DNA of 64,000 bases from Symbiodinium natans (GCA_905221605.1 CAJNDS010002390.1:1291813-1355812), one strand, 5' to 3'. Counted from the first letter of the stretch, positions 39,661-49,579 are shown. Program-made: numbers and translations. Notes: a model not told the origin generated them from the letters alone.

Positions 39661-40873
39661 GTAGACCCCTTAACGGGGGTTGGGGGCTTTGGGTTTAGGG
39701 CTGAGGGCCTAGGGTTTAGGGCTGAGGGTTGAGAGTTTAGGCTTGAGGGTTCAGAGTTTAGGAGGGCCTCAAGACCTCTCAAAACGCAGACGCACCCGGC
39801 GCACTCGATCGATCCTCAAAAGAGTTGACTGGCACTGCACTTCCAGAGATCCCCAAGCCGCCCCCTTGAAATCTACCAATTGCTTAAGAACCCCCAAAGA
39901 ATAACAAAGATTCTTCCTTATAAGGGTAATTTAGGGGCTCTTAATTTTTATTTTTTTCTTGCCTCTTAAGCAAATTCAATGAATAGGGCCCCAAAAACCA
40001 CATGGGGGTTTATGACAATAGGGGGGGGGACCCTGAATATAGATCCCCACATGGTAGGATCCCCTTCTTATAAGGACCCCAGTTGTAAACCTCGGCATGG
40101 AAACATAAGCTTACTTGGCCAAGAAGTTGAGCTTTAAACTTTTTGGGTTCCTTATGTAGTAGGAATACTGAAGTTTCACCTTTTTCTCCCCCTTGGTTAT
40201 TGGAGAGGTAGGTAAGGATCCTACTATTGGGGTAGAAGGCCCCCTATATGGGGGATTCCGAAAAACCATGTTTGCAGGATCCTTGGGTTCACTGGTTTAG
40301 GGCTTAGAGTATAGGGTTTAGGGTTTAGGGTTTAGGGTTTAGGGTTTAGGGCTCCTATAGGATATTAAGACCTCTCGGCTCGAGAGATTTTAGGGTTGAG
40401 GGTGTTGTGTTTCTGGGCTACTTTTTTTTGGACATCGTGGTTACTGTTCTCGCATTTAAGTTCCTATCTATTTCGTGGTACTTCCGAAAGAACGGGCGAG
40501 AAGGCTTCTAGAGCATCCCCGAAATCCCGCACAGTTTAGGGTTTAGGGTTTAGGGTTTAGGGTTTAGGGTTTACGTTTTAGGAGCTCGAAATCCTCTCAC
40601 CCGGAGCCACTCGGGAATTCAGTTCCCGAAGGGTGTCGTTTCGGGGTACCTAATTCTTGACCCTCGTCATGAACCCCTAAACCCTAAGCCACCCTAAACC
40701 CCAAACCCTAAACCCTAAACGCCAAAACCCTAAACCCTAAACCCTTATATAACCCTTAACTCGTGTAAACCCTAAGTGCCCTTCAAGCCCTAGTAACCTA
40801 AACCCTAAACCCTAAACCCTAAACCCGAAGTGCCTACAAGCCCTAGTAACAGCCAAACCTGCAGACCCAACAG

Positions 40874-40915
40874 GCTGCCAAGCATCGCAAAGTGGATGCT
40901 GGTGATTTTCGTGAA
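40874..40915 (+). CDS. Gene C exon, LPSIAKWMLVIFV
   Basis: Acceptor CAACAG. One nt plus 13 codons plus 2 nt read LPSIAKWMLVIFV. With a GC donor (GTGAA/GCTCC) it joins 41273 to give FVKLPTLCIQLAL, which aligns without gaps to FVKIPTIAIEIAL of gene B. A GT donor 8 nt further (CTCG/GTTTAG) would break phase. Confidence 0.75.
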
Positions 40916-41272
40916 GCTCCTCGGTTTAGGGTTTGGGGTTTAGGGGTTAGGGCTCAGGGTTTAGGGCTTCGGGTTGAGGGTGTAGGGTTTAGGGTTTAGG
41001 GTTTAGGGGTTAGGGTTTAGGTAGTACTTAGGGACTGGGTAGGGACCCTTTGACCTTTTTGGTTATATAAAGAATCCAACAAAAGATGTAAACGGTTCAC
41101 CTTCAGCCCCTAAGAATACCTCTACCTGTTCGAAAAGTCCTAGGTTGATGTCTGTAAGGTTTAGGATTTATGAGAGCTTGAGGCCCCTAATCCTTCACCA
41201 ACACCACTATACGGCCCCAAACCCTAAACCCTAAACCTAAACCCTTTTTCCGTCCCAAGTTGCGGAGTGAAG
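40916..41272 (+). other. Extra intron of gene C with telomere-like inverted ends
   Basis: Absent from gene B at the same codon. It begins GCTCCTCGG followed by TTTAGGG copies, has further TTTAGGG runs at 40970-41025, and ends with CCCTAAA copies (41215-41247) before the acceptor GGAGTGAAG. GTGAAG occurs at both exon borders, as a target-site duplication would. Confidence 0.75.
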
Positions 41273-41351
41273 GTTGCCCACGCTGTGCATTCAGCTGGCG
41301 CTGACCATCACGGGTCTTACCTTTCTGATGCACGCTGGCGAGTGTCATGGG
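41273..41351 (+). CDS. Gene C exon, LPTLCIQLALTITGLTFL
   Basis: Acceptor GGAGTGAAG. One nt, then LPTLCIQLALTITGLTFLMH and AGECHG up to GGG/GTTTAA. The phase of the next exon (41792) and the length of gene B favour an earlier GA or GC donor near 41326-41329, so the 3' end is uncertain. Confidence 0.7.
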
Positions 41352-41791
41352 GTTTAACGTTTAGGGTTTAGGGTCCGGGGGTAAGGATTTAGGCTTGCAC
41401 TCCCTCCCCCACGCCACCCCCACCACCCCCACACCCCACCCCCACCCATTTAAGTCAGGCACCTACCAGTTTGAGATGTCTGCTAAAACCCTGAACCCTG
41501 AAACGAATCATCGAGGCCTGTTGTCTCTGTGGGGCTTAGAGCTTACAATGATCAATGACGGGAGGGCCTTTGGGCTGAGCAGGAATTCGTCCTGGGATTG
41601 TCGACCTGTAGGGCTTCCAGGGCTTAGGGTTCAAGGCAGATAGCAAGGGTTGTGGCTTGAGGGTTCGGAGGGTTCGGGGTTTAGGATCGAGAGAGTTGAG
41701 GGTCAAGAGCTTGTGAGGGTTGGCAGGGGTTTAGGGTTCAGGGTTAATGGTTTCGGGTTTGGGGTTGAGGATCGAGCCCGAAAGCTGCAAG

Positions 41792-41913
41792 GTATTGTTC
41801 CGCGCTGGGGACATTGATCCTGAAAGCGATGGCCCTGACGTATGTCGGCACCGTGCCCAACATTGTCTATGCCGGCTTGGCGTCGAAAGCCCTGATCACA
41901 GAGGCGCCGCCAG
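41792..41913 (+). CDS. Gene C exon, YCSALGTLILKAMAL...VYAGLASKA
   Basis: Acceptor AAGCTGCAAG, consensus donor CCAG/GTAAGG. One nt plus 40 codons plus 1 nt read YCSALGTLILKAMALTYVG, then TVPNIVYAGLASKALITE and APP. It equals two gene B exons (28481-28528 and 29216) without the 687 bp intron between them. Two hydrophobic segments. Confidence 0.85.
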
Positions 41914-42063
41914 GTAAGGCGTAAATGAAGGTGATGTGTACATGTATTATACATATATATATATACATGTACATATGTATAAACACATAAACACAGTAGT
42001 AAACACACACGTGCAAAGATAAGTTTCGACGCGTGAACTACTCAAATTGATTTTAGGTTCAAG

Positions 42064-42154
42064 GGGTCTTGGGCCATGCTCTGGGCCTTGAGAGCAGACT
42101 TGGGCTCGGACCACCAATGTACAACATAGCGGCCATTGCCCCCCGGCCTCTTCG
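42064..42154 (+). CDS. Gene C exon, GLGPPMYNIAAIAPRPL
   Basis: Acceptor GTTCAAG keeps phase (an upstream TTTTAG acceptor at 42056 does not). Two nt plus 29 codons plus 2 nt read VLGHALGLESRLGLGPPMY then NIAAIAPRPL; donor TTCG/GTTAGT. The downstream intron begins the microsatellite region. Confidence 0.5.
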
Positions 42155-42402
42155 GTTAGTTAGATCTACACATAAGTGTATATACATACATACACAGATA
42201 CGTAAACATACATGTACGTACATGTTTGTATATGATATGCATACATATGTACATACATACATGCATGTCTGCACATGTGTGTATACAATTTTTCAGTTGT
42301 TTGATTCTGTGTGTCAGCACTACCGTCAGCACGACCGGGTCACCTGCCACCAGAAGCGTGTCCATGAAGGTTCCCCATTGTATTCCGATTTGGAGGTTTA
42401 GG

Positions 42403-42540
42403 ACCACGACGACGACGACCACGACGACGACGACGACGACCACGACCACGACGACGACGACAACCACGACGACGACGACGACGACGACCGCGACGACGAC
42501 GACGACGACGACCACCACGACGACGACGACGACGACGACC

Positions 42541-42604
<64 letters not shown>

Positions 42605-42953
42605 ACAAGACCACGATGATCAGGACCACGACGACGACAACCACGAAGACGACGACCACGACGACGACGACGACCACGACGACGACCACGACGACGACGA
42701 CGACGACGACCACGACGACCGCGACGACGACGACGACGACGAACACGACACGACGACGACGACGACGACCACGACGACGACCACGACGACGACCACGACG
42801 ACGACGGTGACCACGACGACAACGACCACGACGACGACGACCACGACGACGACCACGACCACGACCACCACGACAACCACGACAACAACGACAACCACGA
42901 CCACCACGACCACCACGACAACCACGACAACAATGACAACCACGACAACCACG

Positions 42954-43000
<47 letters not shown>
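42403..43000. repeat. (ACG)/(ACC) trinucleotide tract
   Basis: About 600 bp of ACG, ACC and ACA triplets with almost no T on the + strand. The very long ORFs (poly-Thr on +; poly-Val, poly-Arg or poly-Cys/Leu on -) are artefacts of the triplet period. Confidence 0.98.
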
Positions 43001-43014
<14 letters not shown>

Positions 43015-43642
43015 ACAACAACAAACAACAACAAACATCAACAAACAACAAACAACAAACAACAAACAACAAACACAACAAACAACAACCAACAACCAAC
43101 AAACAACAAACAACAAGCAACACGCAACAACCAACAAGCAACAAACAACAAACAACAAACAACAAACAACAGACAACAAACAACAGACAACAAACAACAA
43201 ACAACAAACAACAAACCACAAACCACAAACAACAAACAACAAACAACAAACAGCAAACAACAAGCAACAAGCAACAAGCAACAAGCAACAGCAACCAACA
43301 ACCAACAACCAACAACCAACAACCACCAACCAACAACAAACACCAAACAGCCAACAGCCAACACCCAACACCCAACACCCAACACCCAACAACCAACAAC
43401 CAACCAACAACCAACAACCAACAACCAACAACCAACAACCAACAACCAACACCCAACAACCAACAACCAACAACCAACAACAAGCAACAAGCAACAAACA
43501 ACAAACAACAAGCAACAAACAACAAACAACAAACACCAAACAACAAACAACAAACAACAAACAACAAACAACAAACAACAAACAACAAACAATAAACAAC
43601 AAACAACAAACAACAAACAACAAACAACAAACAACAACAACC

Positions 43643-43715
<73 letters not shown>

Positions 43716-43725
43716 ACAGGAATAG
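43000..43725. repeat. AAC / ACAAACA / CCAACAA tract
   Basis: A continuation of the T-free strand: (AAC)n, then ACAAACA and CAACCAA 7-mers, then CACCCAA variants, then (AAC)n again. It seems to have evolved by repeated local expansion of mutated units. Confidence 0.98.
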
Positions 43726-43809
43726 CAACAAGAAGAACACATGATAATCATGATAGCAATAGTTGTAGATGTAGCCAAAGTGACATGCGAATGCTGAGCG
43801 CAACAACTA

Positions 43810-44000
43810 CTACATGCAGCAACATGCAGCAACATGCGGCAACCTGCAGCAACATGCTGCAACATGCAGCAACAGGCAGCAAAGCTGCGGCAACACGTAG
43901 CAACATGTAGCGACATGCAGCAACGTGCAGCGACGTTCAGCAACGTGCCGCAACATGCAGCAACATGCAGCAACATGCAGCAACATGCAGCAACCGCACC
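43810..44000. repeat. CATGCAGCAA 10-mer array
   Basis: About 18 imperfect copies of a 10 bp unit (GCAGCAACAT), ending the A/C-rich domain. The flank 44001-44330 stays A/C-rich without clear units, and no gene was seen there. Confidence 0.93.
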
Positions 44001-44400
44001 CAACCGACAAGCCTGAAGCAAGCCAACAACGACCACAAGAAGGTATGAACATGTACATAATCTGAACGAAGCCTGAAGAGCATACGACGAGCAATCAAAG
44101 CACGCACGAAGAGCAAGCCATCAAGCAAGCAACGAACCAGAAACAAGCGACCAACAACCCACAAGCAAACGACGAATACTGTAACCAGCAAACGAGCAAG
44201 AAGCGGATAACAAGCGAGCGGCAACCAAACCATAACCTAACGACAAGCATAGACAGAATATACAACAACCTAACCTCATGACAGCCTGACAACAGCAAAT
44301 CTCATGGTCAAACGCAGACCAAGCTGTTATGAGAATTAAAGAAACTTGCGTAGAGTAGAGAAACCAAGCTTAAGCTTTCAAAAGCGACGACATTCATGAG

Positions 44401-44452
44401 GATGGTGACCCCGACAGTCACCATCCTCGCGACTGTCAGCTCACTTCAAGGG
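44401..44452 (+). CDS. Possible gene C exon, hydrophobic, with internal hairpin
   Basis: Acceptor TTCATGAG, donor AAGGG/GTTTAG. One nt plus 17 codons read MVTPTVTILATVSSLQG. The DNA contains a perfect 10 bp palindrome (GGATGGTGAC...GTCACCATCC, 44400-44426). TTTAGGG repeats follow directly. No match in gene B. Confidence 0.4.
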
Positions 44453-44902
44453 GTTTAGGGTTTAGGTTTACGGCTCAGGGTTTAGGGTTTAGGGTTTAGG
44501 GTTCAGGGTTCAGGGTTTAGGGTTGGGGTTTAGGGTTTGGGGTTTAGGGTTTAGGAGGGTGCCACGGACACGACACCGGCTTGCACCATGTTCGTTACTG
44601 TCATCACTTTTGAATTTCGAAGCTATGAACAGGTTTCAAATCTCCGACAGCCAGGGTTTTGGTCACGAATGAGCGCGGCGCTAAATGGACAGAGTCGCGT
44701 CACCTCCCGCGCCCCAGATTCCTAGAGCCAGGGCTTTGAAGTTTTGGGACCCTTAACCCTTAGCCCTCAACCCTTAACCCTCTCAACCTGCTAGCCCTGT
44801 CAAGGCCTTTCATCCTAAGCCCGGAAGCGGAAAACCGAAAGCCCCGGAGGTCGGCAAAACGAAGCTGACCGGAGCCTTAGCTGTCGAGTTTGGTTGGCTA
44901 TA

Positions 44903-45013
44903 CTTGGTAGCCCAGTGGTACCCTTTTTCCCTGTTGTTGGTTCAAGGTTCCCTTAGAAAGTAACCAACTCAAAAAAAGGAACCCTTATTTTAGTATGCTT
45001 GCTGGGCCACCAT
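44903..45013. mobile_element. MITE-like palindrome, family W
   Basis: CTTGGTAGCCCAGTGGTACC at the left, GCTTGCTGGGCCACCATG at the right, with GGTTCCCTTAGAAAGTAACC inside. Confidence 0.85.
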
Positions 45014-45025
45014 GTTTCAAAACAG

Positions 45026-45088
45026 ATATGATTTCGATTATGTTCCATCAACATGTTCTTTTCCTGGTTCTTACTAACCTTTATCAAT
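45026..45088 (+). CDS. Possible gene C exon, hydrophobic
   Basis: Acceptor TTCAAAACAG, donor TCAAT/GTGATT. Two nt plus 20 codons plus 1 nt read MISIMFHQHVLFLVLTNLYQ, a membrane-like segment. It starts 12 nt after a family W element. Confidence 0.4.
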
Positions 45089-45237
45089 GTGATTGGACTC
45101 ACTCGGGTTGAGGGCGTCCGGATGATTCGGGTTGAGGGTTTAGGGTTTAGGGTTTAGGGTTTAGCGGCCCGTTGCTTGTGAGCTCTTTGCGGCTTCAGTG
45201 TCCGGGTCGCTTGGTGGTCTCCGGGTTTAGGGAACCT

Positions 45238-45345
45238 TTAGGGTTTAGGGTTTAGGGTTTAGGGTTTAGGGTTTAGGGTTTAGGGTTTAGGGTTTAGGGT
45301 TTAGGGTTTAGGGTTTAGGGTTTAGGGTTTAGGGTTTAGGGTTTG
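45238..45345. repeat. TTTAGGG array, ~15 units
   Basis: Perfect G-strand array inside the gene C intron zone. The region 45346-45960 has no supported gene; it contains a TA run (45427-45452) and a gene-like small ORF on the minus strand without splice support. Confidence 0.97.
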
Positions 45346-45965
45346 GGTTGGGGTGCCTATTTTTAAGGGAAATACTACTATTTGGGGTCCATTAAGGGGG
45401 CGTAAAACCCCTAAAATTAAAAAACAAATATATATATATATATATACATATGTATATACCTAAGTAGCAACAACGTACCCCCTTTAGATTTACAGCCCCT
45501 AAATCCTGAGCTGAAGCTCTTTACGGGTTACATGTTTCTGGGTATTTCCCAAGATTGGGTACCCTTAATGCCTTAATCCTTAAATCTGATAGGACCCCTC
45601 CCCCCCAAAAAAAAATAAAAATTATGCCGGCGTAGACCCCAAACAGTGAGGAGGGCCAGAAAAGGCCAAAGAAGGCCAGAAGGGCACCGACACTCCTGGG
45701 GACAAAAAATACAAAAGTTCATGGGGGGCCGAATTCCCTTGGGGCTCAAAAAGACGCCAACCACTCGGGGATTCGGCTTTGCACGCGTGTGGAACTTGGG
45801 GGCCAAAAGACCCAGCTGATGCTCATGATGCTCAACCCCAAAATCGGACGCTACCCCATAATACTAACCCCCGGCACCCAGCCGCAGGGTTGACCCTAAA
45901 CCCTAAGCGCCCCCTAAACCCTGTGTTTTTATTGATCCTGCCCCAGGTGGTCTCATCGCGCGCAC

Positions 45966-46700
45966 CTAAGTGGCCTGAAGAGGCCACGAGAGGCCGGAAT
46001 TCGCGCGAAACCACAGCGGGAGCATCGAAATGCAATGGAATTCGCACGAAACCACAGCGGGAGCATCGAAACGCAACGGAACTCGTGCAGCGGGAGCGTC
46101 GAAACCAAGGACCCGTCCCACCGCGCGCGCCGTTGCGGTCGGCAACCTAAGTGGCCCCCCCGGAAGAGGCCTGAAGAGGCCACGAGAGGCCGGAATTCGC
46201 GCGAAGCCACAGCGGGCGCATCGAAATGCAACGGAATTCGCGCGAAACCACAGCGGGAGCATCGAAACGCAACGGAATTCGCGCGAAACCACAGCGGGAG
46301 CGTCGAAACCAAGGACGTTGCGGTCGGCAACCTAAGTGGCCCCCCCAAGAAGAGGCCTGAAGAGGCCACGAGAGACCGGAATTCGTGCGAAACCACACCA
46401 GGACCATCGAAATGCAACGGAATTCGCGCGAAACCACAGCGGCAGCATCGAAACGCAACGGAATTCGCGCGAAACCACAGCGGGAGCGTCGAAAGGCCCC
46501 GTCCCACCGCGCGCGCCATTGCGGTCGGCAACCTAAGTGGCCCCCCCAGAAGAGGCCTGAAGGCCACGAGAGGCCGGAATTCGCGCGAAAGCACAGGGGG
46601 AGCATCGAGACACAACGGAATTCGCGCGAAACCACAGCGGGAGCGTCGAAACCAAGGCCCCGTCCCACCGCCGCGCGCGCCGTTGCGGTCAGCCACCAAT
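45966..46700. repeat. GC-rich EcoRI-site tandem repeat
   Basis: Units of about 41 bp (GGAATTCGCGCGAAACCACA then GCGGGAGCATCGAAACGCAAC) are grouped into about 170 bp blocks that also contain GTTGCGGTCGGCAACCTAAG and TGGCC-CCC-AGAAGAGGCCTG. At least four blocks. Long ORFs on both strands follow from the repeat; no codon-level constraint is visible. I do not call a gene. Confidence 0.9.
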
Positions 46701-47276
46701 TCCTTTACTCTGAACGTAAGAACCCCATTGTGCAAGCACTGTTTGGGGAACAAAGAACAGTATATAAAACATAATGAAGCTTTAGGGATTATAGGGCCCT
46801 CTTCAACCCAATAAGATGAGATATCACAAGGGCCTACCTAGAACCCTGAACCCTAAACCCTAATTTTGCGAAACCCTAAAACCTAAACCCTAAACTCTAA
46901 ACCTTTGACCCGGAACCCTAAACCCTACATCAACCGGGCCTAAGCCCTCTAGGGCGAGTTGCGCACGCAGTGCTTTAGAGCATGAAATGCCCGACGCGTT
47001 GTTGATGGCGACAGGTATCATCGACAGTGCGGCTTACCATTCAGGAGTGATGTGGCGCATGAGCTTTACAACCTTCTTACCCAAATCATAGTATATATAT
47101 ATATGAATGTACAAAAATATGTGTGTATATATACATATGTATATATACTGTATATGTGTGGGAGTAGTTCTCTATGGAGCCTTGAACTCCGGACTCACCT
47201 CACACCCCCAGGCCCCAAACCCAAGGAACTGTGATGAAGTCGACCGTCTGGGATGCTTGGGTGTCTGGCAGTGCCA

Positions 47277-47400
47277 CTTGGTAGCCCAGTGGTGAGCTTT
47301 TGCCGTTCTGGGGTTGTAGGCCCCTTTGTAAAAATTAGCCCCCCCTCATAAAATAATAATAACAATAATAAATAAATAAAAGTACCCTTGTTAGAATATG
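47277..47400. mobile_element. MITE-like element, family W, degraded copy
   Basis: Left end ACTTGGTAGCCCAGTGGTGA is intact; the right end is worn (AGAATATGGGTAG) and an ATAATAA run (47350-47379) lies inside. Confidence 0.6.
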
Positions 47401-47547
47401 GGTAGTTCCCAAAGTAGGGACCCCTTTTTCCCAAAACAGAATCCCCTGAAAGGGTACCCCCTGTCCCCCCGTTTTTTTCGGAAACCCCTTACGGATTCTC
47501 CCTCAAACCCTAAACCCTATAAACCCTAAACCCTAAACCCTGGGCAG

Positions 47548-47647
47548 CCAAGGCCAAGATCCTCTTTCACATCGCCTTAGCATTCTGGTACTGCCGGGTG
47601 CTGCATGCCGGGCTGACCTCTTTCCGATGGGAGTGCTTCTTCTACAA
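47548..47647 (+). CDS. Gene C exon, IALAFWYCRVLHAGL segment
   Basis: Acceptor CTGGGCAG. Two nt plus 32 codons plus 2 nt read KAKILFHIALAFWYCRV, then LHAGLTSFRWECFFY. It aligns with the gene B exon 32946-33018 and extends further upstream. GT donor TACAA/GTGCC, then TTTAGGG. Confidence 0.85.
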
Positions 47648-48431
47648 GTGCCCTCGGGGTTTAGGGTTTAGGGGTTAGGGTTTGGGGTTTAGGGTTTACG
47701 GTTTAGGGTTGAGGCCCGAAACCCGAAAACCCTGAAGCCCCAAAACCCTAGAACCCTCTATATTGCCTATCTTACTACACCCTCCTCCTTTCGGAGCTCA
47801 ATTTTTATTGAGGTGAGTTTAGGCTTTCGGTTCCTGAACTAGAAGGCCAAGCCCCTTAACTCCTTGAAACCCTGAACCTTAAACCCCTTAAACCCCTCAA
47901 ACCCCTTAAACCCCTGGCCCCCCAAGCCCTAAACCCTTAACCCCCTTAACCCCTCACAACAATGAACCCTTAAACTGCAGATCATTGTAGCCCAAGCTAT
48001 GTAGCCTACCCCCGTTCCTTTCGACACTCCTCCGCTGCGCATGCGCCAATCATTTGGGTTTCGGGTCTAGGGTTTAGGGTTCAGGGTTTAGGGTTTAGGG
48101 TTCGGGGCTTAGGGGTCCTCATTGTGGTCGCTGTTTAGGGAGTAGGGGAGCGGGGGAGGGGGTCGCTGAGATCTCGACATGCAACCCTGAAGGCAAGGAC
48201 TACAGTTTCAACAGCAGCAGTTTGGCTTCTAAAGTCCACGGTTTCGTTTGTTTTCTTGGGAAGGAATTGGACCCGAGTTCCTAAACCTGCCCTGGTCCTG
48301 TCTGAACCCTAAACCCGAAACCCGTAACCCGACACCCGAAACCCGAAACCCGAATCCCGAAACCCTAAACCATAAACCCTAAACCCCCCGGCCCTGGTCC
48401 TTGCTGAACCCCCACCCTGACCCCTGCAGAG

Positions 48432-48498
48432 GTACCAATTCGTGTTTCCCTATTGCCACTGTGGTGCCGAACTTTTTGGCATTCACATCGCCAACTAG
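48432..48498 (+). CDS. Gene C terminal exon, YQFVFPYCHCG
   Basis: Acceptor CCTGCAGAG. One nt plus 21 codons read YQFVFPYCHCGAELFG then IHIAN, followed by TAG at 48496. AA of the previous exon plus G gives Lys, as in gene B. Together with 34293-34359 this defines the 3' ends of the two tandem genes. Confidence 0.85.
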
Positions 48499-48548
48499 CT
48501 CACTCCGCGATCTGATGGTCAGTTCGTCCGTCGTTCATGCCTTTTTCC

Positions 48549-48646
48549 GATTCAGGGTTCAGGGTTTAGGGTTCAGGGTTCAGGGTTTAGGGTTTAGGGT
48601 TCAGGGTTTAGGGTTTGGGGTTGGGGTTTGGGGGTTAGGGTTTAGG
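48549..48646. repeat. TTCAGGG/TTTAGGG array downstream of the gene C stop
   Basis: G-strand heptamers begin 50 bp after the stop codon, so the exon bracket also occurs at a gene end (likely 3' UTR or intergenic). 48647-49140 holds no supported gene. Confidence 0.9.
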
Positions 48647-49403
48647 GTCTAGAACTTAGTGGGTTGTCCCTAAACTCTACACCCCTAAACCATTTATGGA
48701 TAGGATATCAATACTGGAGAACTGGCCTGATGCCAATGTCCAACAATTCATTCTCGCTCGGTGAAAACAGGAACGGGCTGCGGGCTTTGGCCTTTCTTGG
48801 TAGGATATTTACGTAGGGGTTTGACTTTATCGGCTTTTGGGTGTAGGGCTGTTTGGCACGTGCTGTGTAGATCCAAACTGGCATGAACAGGTTGAAAAGG
48901 CACAAGGATTCTGGTCGTCCCCCACGTAGGCTTTACTGAAACACGTTATCTTTCATAGGCGACCACGTCGAGCGCAAATAATTCCCTGCGAAGATACCCA
49001 TGGTTCACTTTCGTATGTCGCTGTCACTTTTGGACGTCTATGTTCGCCAAATGCGAAGCTATCATCGCTTTTGGACAATTCGGCGTTTCCGAAATCAGGG
49101 GGTAGCTCCTTGGCGTCCGTAATTTCAGGGGATCCTACTATAGGGGGTCTGCTTTAGGGTCCCCCCTAAACCCTAAACCCTAAACCCTAAACCCTAAACC
49201 CTAAACCTGTATTTTCGTAAACCCCCAATTGTATTCGCCAAATGAAACAATGACGTAGCTTTTGGACGCGCGTTCTTGGACATAAACCCTAAACCCTAAA
49301 CCTAAACCCTATACCCTAAACCCTAAACCCTAAACCCCAAACCTTATAAACCCTAAACCCTAAACCCTAAACCCTAAACCCTAAACCTCTTGATCCATTG
49401 CAG

Positions 49404-49464
49404 TTGGGATGCTTTTGCGTGCCCATTGGTCCGGCACTGTTTGGGGCCTACGTTGGCAGAATGC
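49404..49464 (+). CDS. Gene D exon, hydrophobic Gly/Pro-rich
   Basis: Acceptor ATCCATTGCAG, donor AATGC/GTAAAT. Twenty codons plus 1 nt read LGCFCVPIGPALFGAYVGRM. CCCTAAA arrays (49267-49386) are directly upstream. Membrane-like; family unknown. Confidence 0.55.
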
Positions 49465-49508
49465 GTAAATCAGCTATTGAGCCCGACACGCGCTTGTGAC
49501 AAGTCAAG

Positions 49509-49558
49509 GCGGCTGCGCCCAGCAGCCCTACACCCTGGCGCAAGGTCATTGCAGCAAA
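49509..49558 (+). CDS. Gene D exon, small
   Basis: Acceptor AAGTCAAG; phase joins 49464 (C plus GC gives Arg). Reads GCAQQPYTLAQGHCSK, to AAA/GTGTTT and TTTAGGG. An earlier donor G/GTCATT at 49545 is possible. The intron 49465-49508 would be only 44 nt. Confidence 0.4.
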
Positions 49559-49579
49559 GTGTTTAGGGTTTAGGGTTGA

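Larger units (their letters stand above)
36048..48498 (+). other. Gene C span: multi-exon membrane protein, copy 2 of a tandem pair
   Basis: Exons recognised: 36048-36108, 36164-36277, 36385-36440, 36575-about 36681, 37076-37180, 37360-37407, 37493-37559, 37637-37684, 39206-39295, 40874-40915, 41273-about 41351, 41792-41913, 42064-42154, 44401-44452, 45026-45088, 47548-47647, 48432-48498. From 37076 the order and phases copy gene B. Same strand, about 14 kb apart, consistent with the tandem unidirectional gene arrays known in dinoflagellates. The gene start is not resolved. Confidence 0.65.

Noticed and set aside
40425-40515. Hydrophobic frame GYFFLDIVVTVLAFKFLSI in the gene C intron 39296-40873
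   Set aside because: There are no convincing splice signals, and the flanking exons join in phase without it. It also has no partner in gene B.
42156-44036. Very long ORFs on both strands (up to 488 codons)
   Set aside because: They are poly-Thr, poly-Val, poly-Cys/Leu or Gln/Asn translations of trinucleotide and 7-mer repeats; several frames are open at once.
45953-46814. 259-266 codon Arg-rich ORFs on both strands
   Set aside because: Both strands and several frames are open because of a repeat unit with few stops. Kept only as a repeat, with a finding.
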